A stretch of DNA of 64,000 nucleotides from Rhodobacter capsulatus (GTDB lineage Bacteria; Pseudomonadota; Alphaproteobacteria; Rhodobacterales; Rhodobacteraceae), in contig NZ_SWJZ01000063.1 in assembly GCF_005144475.1 (NCBI RefSeq), positions 1-64,000 of the forward strand. The letters are read 5' to 3'. A program made the translations under genes and the position numbers. The notes below the pieces were generated by a model. That model did no database searches, was not told the origin of the DNA, and worked only from the letters and a program-made list of their open reading frames with translations. Below are positions 16,146 to 26,094 of this stretch, one piece after another (within the stretch, counting starts at the first letter, position 1; every line of letters starts with the position of its first letter).

Positions 16146-18641
16146 TCAGCCGACCTTGAGCCCGTCAAGCCGGGTCAGCAGCGCCGCCACCTGCGCCGCG
16201 GGAACGGGCTTGCTGAACAGATAGCCCTGCACCTCGGTGCAGTCTTCGCGCGCCAGCGCGGCCAGCTGCGTCTCGGTTTCCACCCCCTCGGCGGTCGAGA
16301 CCATGCCGAGGCTCTGGCACATCCCCGTCACCGCCCGCACGATCGCCGCGCTTTGCTGCGACGTGCCCAGACCCGCGGTGAAGGCGCGGTCGATCTTCAC
16401 CTTGTCAAAGGGAAACCGCTGCAGGTTGCGCAACGAGGAATAGCCCGCGCCGAAATCATCCATCGCGATGCGCAGCCCGATCCCCTTGAGCCGCTCCAGC
16501 GTCGCCAGCGTCGCCGGGGTCTCCTTCATCATCACCGTCTCGGTGATTTCCAGCTCCAGCCGGTTCGCCGCCAGCCCGGTGCGCCGCAGCGCCGCCATGA
16601 TCGCCTCGGCCAGACCGATATGCGCCAGCTGCACCGGCGACAGATTGACCGCCACCCGCAGGCTGCCCGGCCAGCGCGCCGCCGCCGCGCAGGCCTCGGT
16701 CAGTACCCATTCGCCGATCGGCACGATCAGCCCCATTTCCTCGGCCAGCGGAATGAAGGTCTCGGGCGAGACCCAGCCGCGCTCGGGGTGGTGCCAGCGC
16801 AGCAGCGCCTCGAGGCAGGAGACCCGCCGCGTCTTCATCTCGAGGATCGGCTGGAAGAACAGCTGGAAATCGCGCGCGGCCCAGGCCCGGCGCAGATCGC
16901 TTTCCAGCGCCCGGCGCTGCTGCATGCGGCTGTCGCTTTCGGGCGCGAAAAACCGCAGACAGCCCGAGCCGTCGGCCTTGGCCCGGCACAGCGCCACATC
17001 GGCGGCCTTGACCAGCGCCTTCGGGCCCAGCCCGTCCGAGGGCGCCATGGCGATCCCGAGGCTGGCGCCGATGCTGATGCGCCGCCCGTCCAGATCGAAC
17101 TCCGCCTCGATCGCGGCCAGCAGCCGTTCCGCCAGCGCCCCCACGGTCTGCGGCGCCTCGGTCTCGGTCAGAAGCACGGCGAATTCGTCGCCGCCCAGCC
17201 GCGCCAGCGTGTCGGCCGCGCTGACCTCGGCGCGCAGCCGCGCCGCCACCGCGCACAAAAGCCTGTCCCCCGCCGCATGGCCCAGCGTCTCGTTCACCTC
17301 CTTGAAACGGTCGAGATCGATCAGCAGCACCGCGCAGCCCCGCGTCTGTCGCACCCGCCCCAGGGCCGCCTCGAGCCGGTCGAGAAACAGCGCCCGGTTC
17401 GGCAGGCCGGTCAGCCCGTCGTGATGCGCCAGATAGGCGATGCGCTCCACCGCCTCGAAGCGGTCGGTGACGTCAAAGGAAATGCCGCTGACCTTCAGCG
17501 CCCGCCCCTCGGCGTCGCGTTCGAACCGCCCGAAGGTCTCGATCCAGCGCGGCCCGCGCCCGTCCGGCAGCGCCACGCGATATTGCAACGCCAGATCGCG
17601 CACGCCCGATTCGAGCGCCCCCAGCACCAGCGCCCGCACCCCGGCGCGGTCCTCGGGATGCAGGCAGGCCAGCCACCCGGCCAGCGTGACCGGCCCCGCC
17701 GCGGGGTCAAGCCCGTGCTGCCGCAAGAAGCGTTCCGAACAGCTCGCGCGATCTTCAAGGCAGTGCCATTGCCACGATCCCGCCCGCGCCGCCTCCAGCG
17801 CGAAGCGCAGCTTTTCCTCGCTTTTGCGCAGCGCGTCGAAGATCTGCATGGGTTCGGTGATGTCGCGCAGGATCGTCGAGATGCCGATGATCGCGCCCGC
17901 GGGATCGCGGATCGGCGAGAGCGTGGTCGAGACGTCGATCAGACGGCCATCGCGGGTGCGCAGCCGGGTCTGGAAATGCTCGACCGTCTCGCCCGCGCGC
18001 AGCCGGGCGAACAGCCCGGCGCTGTAATCGGCCTCGGCGCCGCACAGATCCAGCACCGGCCGACCGATCATCTCGTCGGCGTGATAGCCCAGCATCACCG
18101 TTGCCGCCGGGTTCCAGGTGGTGACGATGCCGTCGAGCCGGTGCGTCAGGATCGCATCGTTCGAATATTCGATCACCGCCGCATGCAGCCGCTCCACCTG
18201 ATCGGCGCGGCGGCTTTCGGCCAGGGCAACCCGTTGCGCCCGCAAGAAAAGATCCGCCAGAAGCACGATGAACCCGGCCGCCGCGACATAGATCAGCTGG
18301 GCGAGGGTGTGGCCCGGCCCGGCCTGCGGCACGAACAGGAAATGGATTTGCAGCGCGGTCAGCGCGACCACGCCCAGGCCGATCTCGACGCGCAGGAAGG
18401 CCGCGGCCAGCGTCACCGTGGGCAAGAGCGGCAGGTAGTTCAGCTCGGCGCCCAGCGCATGCAGCAGCTCGCGCAGCGCCGTTCCGGCCGCGATCAGCCC
18501 CAGCCCGGCCAGAACCTGCCGCCGCCGCGACGCCCGCGCGCGCCAGATCATCGTGCGCTGCCAGACCCCGTACAGCCCGTTGGGCCGCGCGGTCCGGAGG
18601 TCCGCGTCTTCGGGAATCCTGGGAGGGGGCGGGGCGGTCAT
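16146..18641 (-). CDS. membrane PAS-GGDEF-EAL protein (c-di-GMP turnover)
   Basis: 831 residues from ATG 18641. N-terminal hydrophobic segments (about residues 40-140, DUF4118-like), two PAS domains (about 160-275 and 285-405, the first with the YSNDAILTHRLDGIVTTWNPAATVMLGY pattern), GGDEF (intact RLGGDEF near residue 490) and EAL (LEALLRWHH, then DDFGAGYSS, all key residues present). The RxxD inhibitory site five residues before GGDEF is not seen (SAAD there). It could make and break c-di-GMP in response to a sensed signal. Convergent with the NYN gene. Confidence 0.9.
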   Translation of the reverse strand: MTAPPPPRIPEDADLRTARPNGLYGVWQRTMIWRARASRRRQVLAGLGLIAAGTALRELLHALGAELNYLPLLPTVTLAAAFLRVEIGLGVVALTALQIHFLFVPQAGPGHTLAQLIYVAAAGFIVLLADLFLRAQRVALAESRRADQVERLHAAVIEYSNDAILTHRLDGIVTTWNPAATVMLGYHADEMIGRPVLDLCGAEADYSAGLFARLRAGETVEHFQTRLRTRDGRLIDVSTTLSPIRDPAGAIIGISTILRDITEPMQIFDALRKSEEKLRFALEAARAGSWQWHCLEDRASCSERFLRQHGLDPAAGPVTLAGWLACLHPEDRAGVRALVLGALESGVRDLALQYRVALPDGRGPRWIETFGRFERDAEGRALKVSGISFDVTDRFEAVERIAYLAHHDGLTGLPNRALFLDRLEAALGRVRQTRGCAVLLIDLDRFKEVNETLGHAAGDRLLCAVAARLRAEVSAADTLARLGGDEFAVLLTETEAPQTVGALAERLLAAIEAEFDLDGRRISIGASLGIAMAPSDGLGPKALVKAADVALCRAKADGSGCLRFFAPESDSRMQQRRALESDLRRAWAARDFQLFFQPILEMKTRRVSCLEALLRWHHPERGWVSPETFIPLAEEMGLIVPIGEWVLTEACAAAARWPGSLRVAVNLSPVQLAHIGLAEAIMAALRRTGLAANRLELEITETVMMKETPATLATLERLKGIGLRIAMDDFGAGYSSLRNLQRFPFDKVKIDRAFTAGLGTSQQSAAIVRAVTGMCQSLGMVSTAEGVETETQLAALAREDCTEVQGYLFSKPVPAAQVAALLTRLDGLKVG

Positions 18642-18763
18642 GGTGTCTCCGACGCGCGACGCAGGGCGGGGCCGTCCCTTGGGGGGACGGTCCCGAAAGG
18701 ATACAGGGATTTTGCAAAATGCAAAGTGGCTGTTCGTCCCGGTCGGCGCGGCCGCACCGCGGC

Positions 18764-20452
18764 TTACGGCGTTTTGCCGGGATCCTCCCACAGGATACGC
18801 CCGCCACAGACGGTCAGCGCGATGCCGAGACCCGGGATCGCTTCCGGCGCGCAAGCCTCGATGTCGCCGCCCAGCATCACCAGATCGGCCGCCATGCCGG
18901 GGGCAAGCCGGCCCGTCACATGGTCGCGATGCGCGGCCCGGGCGCCGCCCGCCGTATAGGCGCGCAGGGTCTCGATCAGGCTCAGGCGTTCGTCGCGGCA
19001 GCCCTCGAACGGCCTGCGCGTCACCCCGGCATGAATGCCGCGCAGCACGGACACATCCGTCACCGGCCAGTCGCTGGAATAGGCGATCTGCGCGCCGCCC
19101 GTCGTGGCGAGCGTCTTCCACAGATAGGCATCGGGCCAGCGGGCGCGGCCGATCCGGCTCAGCGTCGGTTCAAGCGGAAACTCCATCGCCCCGGGCGGAT
19201 GCGGCGGCTGCAGGCTGGCGGTGATGTCCAGCGCGCCAAGCCGGGGAATGTCGGTGGGGTCGATCAGCTCGATATGTTCGATGCGGTGGCGGGCGTCGCG
19301 GGGGCCGTTCGCCGCCCGGGCCGCCGCGATGCCGTCGATCGTCACCCGCACCGCGCCGTCGCCGATCGCATGCACGGCGATCTGCAACCCGCGCCGGTCG
19401 ATCTCGGTGGCGATGGCGTTGAAGGTTTCCGGCGCAAAGAGCGGTTCCGAGCGGTGCCCGGGCGCGTCGATGTACTCGTTCAGCATATAGGCGGTGCGGC
19501 TGTCGACGACGCCATCCATGAACATCTTCACGAAGCCCGAGCTGATCCAGTCGTTGTCGAAATCCCGCATCATGTCGGACGCCCGGTCAAGCGCGGTCAG
19601 ATCCATGTGCGGCTTGAAATGGAAGGGCACCTTGACGCGCAGCAAAAGCCTGCCCTCGGCCTGCATTTCGGACAGCAATTCAAGGGTGTAGCGGTTGCCG
19701 TCCATGTTGACGACGCTGGTGACCCCGTGTTTCGCGCAATGCTGCATCCCGGCCAGCAGCATCGCCTTGTCGGCGGCACGCTCCTCGGCCGTGGGGGGCG
19801 TCGCGGGTTCCTCGCCGGTGGCGATGCCCAGATTGATCCGCGCCTCGCCGCCCAGCGCGATGATCGGGCCGAAAGCCTCGAATTCGCGCAGCTCGCCCGT
19901 CGCCAGACCGGCTTCGTCCAGCACCACCTCGTGCCCATGCGGCATGGCGGCGCCCTGCATCAGCCCGGTGGCTTCCAGCGCGGCGGAATTGGCCCAGACC
20001 GTGTGGTGGTCATGCGACATCATCGCGATCGGGCGATCGGCAATCATCGCATCCAGATCGTGGCGGCTGATCGGATGGTCCAGCATGCCGTAATCCGCGC
20101 CCTGCGCGATCAGGATCGGCCGGTCGGGATGGGTGTTTGCAAAGGCGCGGAAAGCCGCCGCGACCTCTTCGATCCCGTGCAGGTGATCGAGGTGAAGATG
20201 CGCCAGTTCCGCCCCGCCAAGGCCCAGATGGACATGGCCCTCGAAAAACCCGGGCAGGACGGTGCGGCCCGCGGCGTCGATGACGCGCGTTGCCGGACCG
20301 GCCAGCGCCTCGATCTCGGGCGTGGAGCCAAGGGCCAGGATCGTCTCGCCTGCAAGCGCGATGGCTTCGGCGGTGGGGCGCGCGTCATCCATCGTCAGGA
20401 GGCGGGCGTTCGTCAGGATCAGATCGGGGGTCGGCATGAAGGGCGCTTTCAT
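18764..20452 (-). CDS. amidohydrolase, YtcJ-like (amidohydrolase 3 family)
   Basis: 562 residues. LPGFFEGHVHLGLGG carries the first HxH metal pair (about residues 70-85), AVHAIGDGAVR and RHRIEHIELI supply further His ligands, and YSSDWPVTD the catalytic Asp. These enzymes hydrolyse amide or imine bonds. It is the last gene of the polyamine-importer operon (58-bp gap after the binding-protein gene), so a role in breaking down an imported amide or acylated polyamine is an inference. Start ATG 20452 or 20437; neither has a clear ribosome site. Confidence 0.75.
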   Translation of the reverse strand: MKAPFMPTPDLILTNARLLTMDDARPTAEAIALAGETILALGSTPEIEALAGPATRVIDAAGRTVLPGFFEGHVHLGLGGAELAHLHLDHLHGIEEVAAAFRAFANTHPDRPILIAQGADYGMLDHPISRHDLDAMIADRPIAMMSHDHHTVWANSAALEATGLMQGAAMPHGHEVVLDEAGLATGELREFEAFGPIIALGGEARINLGIATGEEPATPPTAEERAADKAMLLAGMQHCAKHGVTSVVNMDGNRYTLELLSEMQAEGRLLLRVKVPFHFKPHMDLTALDRASDMMRDFDNDWISSGFVKMFMDGVVDSRTAYMLNEYIDAPGHRSEPLFAPETFNAIATEIDRRGLQIAVHAIGDGAVRVTIDGIAAARAANGPRDARHRIEHIELIDPTDIPRLGALDITASLQPPHPPGAMEFPLEPTLSRIGRARWPDAYLWKTLATTGGAQIAYSSDWPVTDVSVLRGIHAGVTRRPFEGCRDERLSLIETLRAYTAGGARAAHRDHVTGRLAPGMAADLVMLGGDIEACAPEAIPGLGIALTVCGGRILWEDPGKTP

Positions 20453-20509
20453 GGGGAAGGGGCCACGCCCCGGGCGTCGGGGCGTGGTCGGACAGGCAAG
20501 GGCAGAGGC

Positions 20510-21535
20510 TTACTTCTGCAGCTCGGTCCAGATCGCGTTCTGATAGTCGAGCGCCTTGCCGGTGCAGATCGTCACGAACTGCCCCTTGTCGGCGAGTTCC
20601 GCGGGCGGCGTCAGCTCGGGCGCGGTCTTCATGTCCTCGGGCAGGAAGGCTTCCGAGCCCGCGATCCCGTTCGCATAGCGCGCAAAGGCCGACAGCATCG
20701 CGGCGTTTTCAGGCTCCATGATGAAGTTCATGAAAAGATAGGCATTCTCGACGTTCTTCGCGTCCTTCAGCAGCACGACATTGTCCATCCAGAGGCCGTA
20801 GCCCTCCTTCGGATAGCCGTAAGCCACGTCCTTGTTGCCCAGCCGCGCCCGCATCGCCGAGCCGTTCCAGTCGACGGTCGCGGCGTAATCATTGTTCGTC
20901 ATCTTCTCGACGGTCGAATAATCCATCGACAGCCACTTCGGCTTCGCCGCCAAAAGCGTGTCGCGGACCTTCTTCATCACGGCGGGATCATCCGAACAGA
21001 CGCTGCCGCCCGCATACATCGTGGCGATCGCCATCACGTCGCCCATTTCGGGAATGACGTTGATCTTGCCCTCCAGTTCCGGCGGCGGGTCCATGAAGAT
21101 GGCCGAGGTGTTGATGTCGCCCGGGTAAACCTTGGTGTTGACCGACACCCCGGTCGAGCCCCATTGCCACGGGATCGACCATTCCCGCCCCTTGTCCCAG
21201 GCGACGTCCAGCCATTGCGGCGCGATGTTCTTGTGGTTCGGCAGGCGGCTCAGGTCGAGCTTCTCGATCAGCCCCTTTTCGGCATAGATGCCGACGAACC
21301 CGGCCGAGGGCACGACCAGGTCAAAGCCCGAGGCGCCCGCCTCGACCTTGGCCAAGGCCGTGTCGTTGCTGTCGAAATCGGTGATCGTGACCTTGACCTT
21401 GTAGGTGTCCTCGAACTTCTTGACCATCTCGGGGCTGGTGTAATTGCCCCAGTTATAGAGAAACAGCTCCCCTTCGGCGGCGGCAAGCGTCGCGCTGGAC
21501 AGCAGGATGGCGGTGGCGCCAAGCAGTCTTTTCAT
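20510..21535 (-). CDS. potD: periplasmic polyamine-binding protein (PotD/PotF-like)
   Basis: 341 residues. Signal peptide MKRLLGATAILLSSATLAAA, then ELFLYNWGNYTSPEMVKKFEDTYKVKV, the standard start of spermidine/putrescine-binding proteins. The aromatic/acidic pocket residues include YNWGNY, the WQWGST segment and the Asp of VPSAGF-neighbour region; YGYPKEGYGLWMDN is also characteristic. It delivers polyamine to the permeases encoded just upstream. Which polyamine cannot be read from the sequence; the linked aminotransferase points to putrescine. Confidence 0.85.
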   Translation of the reverse strand: MKRLLGATAILLSSATLAAAEGELFLYNWGNYTSPEMVKKFEDTYKVKVTITDFDSNDTALAKVEAGASGFDLVVPSAGFVGIYAEKGLIEKLDLSRLPNHKNIAPQWLDVAWDKGREWSIPWQWGSTGVSVNTKVYPGDINTSAIFMDPPPELEGKINVIPEMGDVMAIATMYAGGSVCSDDPAVMKKVRDTLLAAKPKWLSMDYSTVEKMTNNDYAATVDWNGSAMRARLGNKDVAYGYPKEGYGLWMDNVVLLKDAKNVENAYLFMNFIMEPENAAMLSAFARYANGIAGSEAFLPEDMKTAPELTPPAELADKGQFVTICTGKALDYQNAIWTELQK

Positions 21536-21567
21536 TGGGTCTCTCCCGGTTGGTTCGTCGTTTCATC

Positions 21568-22374
21568 TCAGCTCTTGCGGCGGCTGAGCAGGAAAAATCC
21601 CGACAAAAGCACCAGCGTCAGCCCCAGCAGGGCGGCAGACAGCGCGTTGATGTCGGGGGTCATGGCGCGGCGCAGCTGGCCGAGCATGTAGGTGGGCAGG
21701 GTGTCCTGCCCGGGCGATTTGATGAATTCGGTGATCACGACATCATCAAGCGAGGTGACGAAGGCCAGCATCCCCCCGGCCAGAATGCCCGGCGCCAGCT
21801 GCGGCAGGGTGACGAAGCGGAAGCTTTGCCAGGGGCTCGCGTAAAGATCGGCGGCGGCGGTTTCCAGCGTCAGATCCATCCCTTCCAGCCGCGCGCGGAT
21901 CGGCAGATAGGCGAAGGGGATGCAAAAGGCCGTATGCGCGACGACCAGATAGCCCAGCCCCGCATAGCCCGTCGCGGCCTTGATCGCGGCGACGACGATC
22001 AGCAGGGCGACGGCGGTGACGATCTCGGGCACCATCAGCGGCTGGTTGATCGCCGCATAGACCGCGGTGATGCCGAAAAACGCCGGGCGGCGGGTGGTGC
22101 CAAGGGCTGCGAGCGTCGCCAGCGCCGTCGACAGCACGGCCGCCAGCGTCGCGACGATCAGCGAATTCGCCGCCGCATTCATCACCGCGGCATTGCCCCA
22201 GGCCTTCAGATACCAGTCAAAGGTGAAGCCGTCCCAGGTCGCGATCGAGGGGGAGGCGTTGAAGGAATAGACCACCAGCGTCAGGATCGGCGCATAAAGC
22301 CCGGCAAAGACCAAAAGCGCGGTCGGGCCGACGCCCGGCAGATCGGCGACATGGAAGGGCTTGGGCTCAGCCAT
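21568..22374 (-). CDS. potC: polyamine ABC transporter permease (PotC/PotI-like)
   Basis: 268 residues, about six membrane helices. EAAADLYASPWQSFRFVTLPQLAPGILAGG is the EAA coupling loop that contacts the ATPase. The ATG at 22374 overlaps the upstream permease gene by 8 bp; an upstream in-frame start (22404) would give a longer overlap and is less likely. Confidence 0.85.
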   Translation of the reverse strand: MAEPKPFHVADLPGVGPTALLVFAGLYAPILTLVVYSFNASPSIATWDGFTFDWYLKAWGNAAVMNAAANSLIVATLAAVLSTALATLAALGTTRRPAFFGITAVYAAINQPLMVPEIVTAVALLIVVAAIKAATGYAGLGYLVVAHTAFCIPFAYLPIRARLEGMDLTLETAAADLYASPWQSFRFVTLPQLAPGILAGGMLAFVTSLDDVVITEFIKSPGQDTLPTYMLGQLRRAMTPDINALSAALLGLTLVLLSGFFLLSRRKS

Positions 22375-23275
22375 GGCGTTTCTCTCCGTTGATCGCGCGG
22401 ACATAGACCAGCAGCGCCGCCATCACGATCACCAGAAGCACGATCGACAGCGCCGCGCCCAAAGGCCAGTTCCGGCCCTGCCCGAATTGCAGCTCGATGA
22501 AATTGCCCAGCATCATCAGCTTGCCGCCGCCCAGCAGCCGCGGCGTCACATAGGCGCCAAGGCAGGGCACGAAAACCAGGATCGAGCCCGCGACGATGCC
22601 GGGCCGCGCGATCGGCAGCACGACGCGGGTCAGCACCTGCCAGCGCGTCGCGTAAAGATCATAGGCGGCTTCAAGCAGCCGCAGATCGAAGCGTTCCAGC
22701 GCCGCGTAAAGCGGCAGCACCATCAGCGGCAGATAGACATAGACCATGCCGACAAGCAGCGCCCCCTCGGTATAGGTCATCTGCAAGGGCGTTGAAATCA
22801 CGCCAAGATTCAGCAAGACGGTGTTCAAAAGCCCCTCGTTGCGGATGATCTGGTTGATCGCGAAAGTGCGGATCAGAAGGTTGGTCCAGAACGGCAGGGT
22901 GATCAGGAAGAGCCAGATCGCGCGCTGGTTGGCGGGCCTTGTGGCGATGAACCAGGCGGTCGGAAACCCGGCGAAAAAGGACAGGACGGTGGTGACAAGG
23001 GACAGGCTGACCGAGCGCCAGAAGATGCTCAGATGCGCCTCGGCCAGATGCAGGCTGTCGTCGAAGATGTCGCGCTCGACCACCACCTTTTGCCAGCCCT
23101 CAAGCGAGAAGCTCCAGACGACATTGCCGTAATCGCCCGGCGTCAGGAAGGAATAGATCAGCACCAGCACCAGCGGGCCGATGGCGGCGGCGGCCAGCAC
23201 GATCAGCGCCGGGGTGACCAGCGCCCAGGCCGTGCGGGTGGTGCGGGCGCGCAGGGCGGTCTCGGCGGCGCTCAT
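22367..23275 (-). CDS. potB: polyamine ABC transporter permease (PotB/PotH-like)
   Basis: 302 residues, about six membrane helices, with the EAA loop EAAYDLYATRWQVLTRVVLPIARPG near residues 205-230 and the PotB-type MTYTEGALLVGMVYVYLPLMVLPLY segment. One base separates its ATG from the stop of the ATPase gene. Pairs with the PotC-like subunit to form the channel. Confidence 0.85.
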   Translation of the reverse strand: MSAAETALRARTTRTAWALVTPALIVLAAAAIGPLVLVLIYSFLTPGDYGNVVWSFSLEGWQKVVVERDIFDDSLHLAEAHLSIFWRSVSLSLVTTVLSFFAGFPTAWFIATRPANQRAIWLFLITLPFWTNLLIRTFAINQIIRNEGLLNTVLLNLGVISTPLQMTYTEGALLVGMVYVYLPLMVLPLYAALERFDLRLLEAAYDLYATRWQVLTRVVLPIARPGIVAGSILVFVPCLGAYVTPRLLGGGKLMMLGNFIELQFGQGRNWPLGAALSIVLLVIVMAALLVYVRAINGEKRHG

Positions 23276-23276
23276 C

Positions 23277-24338
23277 TTACGTCCTCAGCATCTGCGCGGC
23301 GCCGGGCATCGGCAGCACGCCGACCCGGTCGCCGACGGAAAGACCGATATCGCCGCTGGCCGGGCTTTGCAGCCGCGCCGTCAGCGCCGTGCCGTCGGTC
23401 AGCGCCATGTGGCAATGCGTGTCGGTGCCGAAATAAACCAGATCGCGCACCGTGGCGGCCAGCGCGCCCACGGTCTCGGGCGCGACCAGCCGCAATTGCT
23501 CGGGCCGGATCGCCACGGTGACGGGGCCATGCAGCACGCCCTCGACCGCGATCAGATCGCCCGTCGACAGCCGCGCGCCGCCGGTTTCCCCCACCGCATC
23601 CAGAAAATTCGTCTCGCCGATGAAGGCGGCGACGAAGCGGTTGACCGGATGGGTGTAAATCTCCTTCGGCGTGCCGATCTGCTGCACCTTGCCCGCGCTC
23701 ATCACCGCGATGCGGTCGGACATCGTCAGCGCCTCTTCCTGATCATGCGTGACGAAGATGAAGGTGATCCCGGTTTCATGCTGCAAGCGTTTGAGTTCGA
23801 TCTGCATTTCCTTGCGCAGCTTGAGATCGAGCGCCGACAGCGGCTCATCGAGCAGCAGCACCTTGGGATGCGGGGCAAGCGCCCGCGCCAGCGCGACCCG
23901 CTGTTGCTGGCCGCCCGAAAGCTGGGTGATCTTGCGCCCGGCCATCGCCTCAAGCCGCACAAGGGCCAGCATCTTCGCCACCGTCTCGGCAATCTCGGCG
24001 CGCGGCTTGCCCTGCATCTTCAGCGCGAAACCGACGTTTTCCGCCACGCTCAGATGCGGAAACAGCGCATAGCTTTGAAACACCGTGTTGATCGGGCGCC
24101 GGTTCGGCGGCAGCACCGTCACATCCTCGCCATCCAGCAGGATCGTCCCGGCGCTGGGCATTTCAAACCCCGCAAACAGCCGCAACAAAGTGGTCTTGCC
24201 GCAGCCCGAGGGGCCCAGAAGCGTGAAGAATTCGCCGGGCTGAATGTCGATCGAGACGGTGTCGAGCGCGCGCACCGCAAAGTCGCCCGTGCCGAAAGCC
24301 TTCACCAGATTGCGCGCCGAGATGATGGGAGCAGCCAC
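23277..24338 (-). CDS. potA: polyamine ABC transporter ATPase
   Basis: 353 residues. Walker [10 protein letters not shown] (about residues 42-50), Q-loop FQSYALFPH, signature [16 protein letters not shown], Walker [13 protein letters not shown] and H-loop FVTHDQEEA; the C-terminal third is a TOBE domain ([10 protein letters not shown]). Start is GTG 24338 with AAAGGA six bases upstream. First gene of the importer operon. A GntR-type operator at 24354-24366 lies just before the ribosome site. Confidence 0.9.
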   Translation of the reverse strand: MAAPIISARNLVKAFGTGDFAVRALDTVSIDIQPGEFFTLLGPSGCGKTTLLRLFAGFEMPSAGTILLDGEDVTVLPPNRRPINTVFQSYALFPHLSVAENVGFALKMQGKPRAEIAETVAKMLALVRLEAMAGRKITQLSGGQQQRVALARALAPHPKVLLLDEPLSALDLKLRKEMQIELKRLQHETGITFIFVTHDQEEALTMSDRIAVMSAGKVQQIGTPKEIYTHPVNRFVAAFIGETNFLDAVGETGGARLSTGDLIAVEGVLHGPVTVAIRPEQLRLVAPETVGALAATVRDLVYFGTDTHCHMALTDGTALTARLQSPASGDIGLSVGDRVGVLPMPGAAQMLRT

Positions 24339-24353
24339 GCCGGATCCTTTCGG

Positions 24354-24366
24354 ATTTGATCATATT
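24354..24366. promoter_or_regulatory. GntR-type operator 1 (before potA)
   Basis: ATTTGATCATATT, centred on TGATCA. On the minus strand it includes TATGAT, a possible -10 box for the potA operon. The identical 13-mer recurs at 24581-24593 and an 11-base match at 26816-26826. Confidence 0.6.
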
Positions 24367-24564
24367 GGGCCGAGTGTTGTGGCGATCCGTCGCGCTGGCA
24401 AGGGTTTCTTGCGGGCGCCGCGAAATCCTTGATCGACTGCACATAAATTCATCGCGCCTGGCCGGGGCAGGGTGTGGCGTGCTCTCGCGCCGGTTGCAAT
24501 GCTGTGGTGCAGCCGAATCGATCCCGGGCGCGGGGCCGCCTGCGTGCCGCGCGCAGAGAGCGGA

Positions 24565-24593
24565 TTGACCTTGCCTCATAATTTGATCATATT
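24565..24593 (+). promoter_or_regulatory. aminotransferase promoter with GntR-type operator 2
   Basis: TTGACC at 24565-24570, 17-bp spacer, CATATT at 24588-24593. The operator ATTTGATCATATT (24581-24593, preceded by another A) covers the -10 box, so the bound regulator would block transcription. The rest of the 24339-24678 gap shows nothing else. Confidence 0.55.
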
Positions 24594-24678
24594 TTGCCAA
24601 GGGGCCATCGGGCCCGCTGCCGCGCCGCACCCGGCGCGACGTGCCGCGCGGCGGCACCCAGACCGGAAAGGACAGCCG

Positions 24679-26070
24679 ATGTTCGAAAATCATCTTCCCA
24701 CTGCGGAATTGCAGGCGCTTGACGCCGCCCATCACATGCACCCGTTCACCGATGGCGACGGGCTGGCGAAAAAGGGCGCGCGGATCATCACCAAGGCGAA
24801 GGGTGTCTGGGTGACCGACAGCGAAGGCGCTGATATCCTTGACGGGATGGCCGGGCTTTGGTGCGTCAACGTCGGTTACGGCCGCGAAGAGCTGGTCGAG
24901 GCCGCCGCCCGGCAGATGCGCCAGCTGCCGTTTTACAACACCTTCTTTCAGACCTCGCATATCCCGGCGATCCAGCTGGCGAAGCGTCTGGCGGAGCTTG
25001 CGCCGGGCGATCTGAACCATGTCTTCTTCAACGGCTCGGGCTCGGATTCGAACGACACCAACATTCGCATGGTGCGGCGCTACTGGCAGGCGCTGGAAAA
25101 GCCGGAAAAGAATGTGATCATTTCGCGCTGGAACGGCTATCACGGCTCGACCATGGGCGCGGCGAGCCTGGGCGGGATGAAGGGGATGCATGCGCAGGGC
25201 GGGCTGCCGATCCCGGGGATCGTGCATATCGACCAGCCCGACTGGTGGTCCGAGGGCGGCGACATGACCCCCGACGATTTCGGTCTGGCCCGCGCCCGTC
25301 AGCTGGAAGAAAAGATCCTTGAGATCGGCGCCGAAAACGTCGCCGCCTTCATCGGCGAGCCGGTGCAGGGGGCGGGCGGCGTGATCATTCCGCCCGCGAC
25401 CTACTGGCCGGAAATCCAGCGCATCTGCCGCCAATACGACATCCTTCTGATCGCCGACGAGGTCATCACCGGCTTTGGCCGCACCGGCAACTGGTTCGGC
25501 TGCCAGACCTTCGGGATCACGCCGGACATCATGACTGTCGCCAAGGGGCTGACCTCGGGCTACATCCCGATGGGGGCCTCGATCGTCTCGGACAGGGTCG
25601 CGGCGGTGATCAACGGGTCCGATGAATTCGCGCATGGCTACACCTATTCGGGCCATCCGGTCGCCGCGGCGGTGGCTTTGGAAAACCTGCGCCTGCTGGA
25701 CGAGGACGGGATCGTCGCCCGGGTGGCGGCGGAAACCGCGCCGTATCTGAAGGCGAAATGGGAAGGTCTGGCGGCGCATCCCTTGGTGGGCGAGGCGAAG
25801 ATCATCGGCATGATGGGCTCGATCGCGCTGACGCCGAACAAGGAAACCCGGGCGAAATTCGCCGCGAAATCCGGCACGGTGGGCTATATCTGCCGCGAGC
25901 GCTGCTTTGCCAACAACCTGGTCATGCGCCATGTCGGCGATCGGATGATCATCTCGCCGCCGCTGGTGATCACCCCCGCCGAAATCGACATCCTGATCGA
26001 ACGGGCGTTGAAATCGCTCGATGAAACGCTGGCGCGGATCACTGCCGAAGGGCTGAACCAAAGCGCCTGA
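24679..26070 (+). CDS. class III aminotransferase, putrescine/omega-amine:pyruvate type
   Basis: 463 residues. PLP enzyme of fold type I: NGSGSDSNDTNIRMVRRYW (cofactor phosphate loop, about residues 118-136), WNGYHGST, the ADEVITGFGRTG Asp and the Schiff-base Lys in TVAKGLTSGYIPMGA (near residue 289). The N-terminal HHMHPFTDGDGLAKKGARII matches putrescine-pyruvate (SpuC-like) and beta-alanine/taurine-pyruvate transaminases. AAAGGA upstream of ATG 24679. Divergent from the polyamine importer and sharing the GntR-type operator, so putrescine is the likeliest substrate; this is inference from context. Confidence 0.8.
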   Translation: MFENHLPTAELQALDAAHHMHPFTDGDGLAKKGARIITKAKGVWVTDSEGADILDGMAGLWCVNVGYGREELVEAAARQMRQLPFYNTFFQTSHIPAIQLAKRLAELAPGDLNHVFFNGSGSDSNDTNIRMVRRYWQALEKPEKNVIISRWNGYHGSTMGAASLGGMKGMHAQGGLPIPGIVHIDQPDWWSEGGDMTPDDFGLARARQLEEKILEIGAENVAAFIGEPVQGAGGVIIPPATYWPEIQRICRQYDILLIADEVITGFGRTGNWFGCQTFGITPDIMTVAKGLTSGYIPMGASIVSDRVAAVINGSDEFAHGYTYSGHPVAAAVALENLRLLDEDGIVARVAAETAPYLKAKWEGLAAHPLVGEAKIIGMMGSIALTPNKETRAKFAAKSGTVGYICRERCFANNLVMRHVGDRMIISPPLVITPAEIDILIERALKSLDETLARITAEGLNQSA

Positions 26071-26094
26071 CGCAGGCTTGCACGGCCCGGCGGG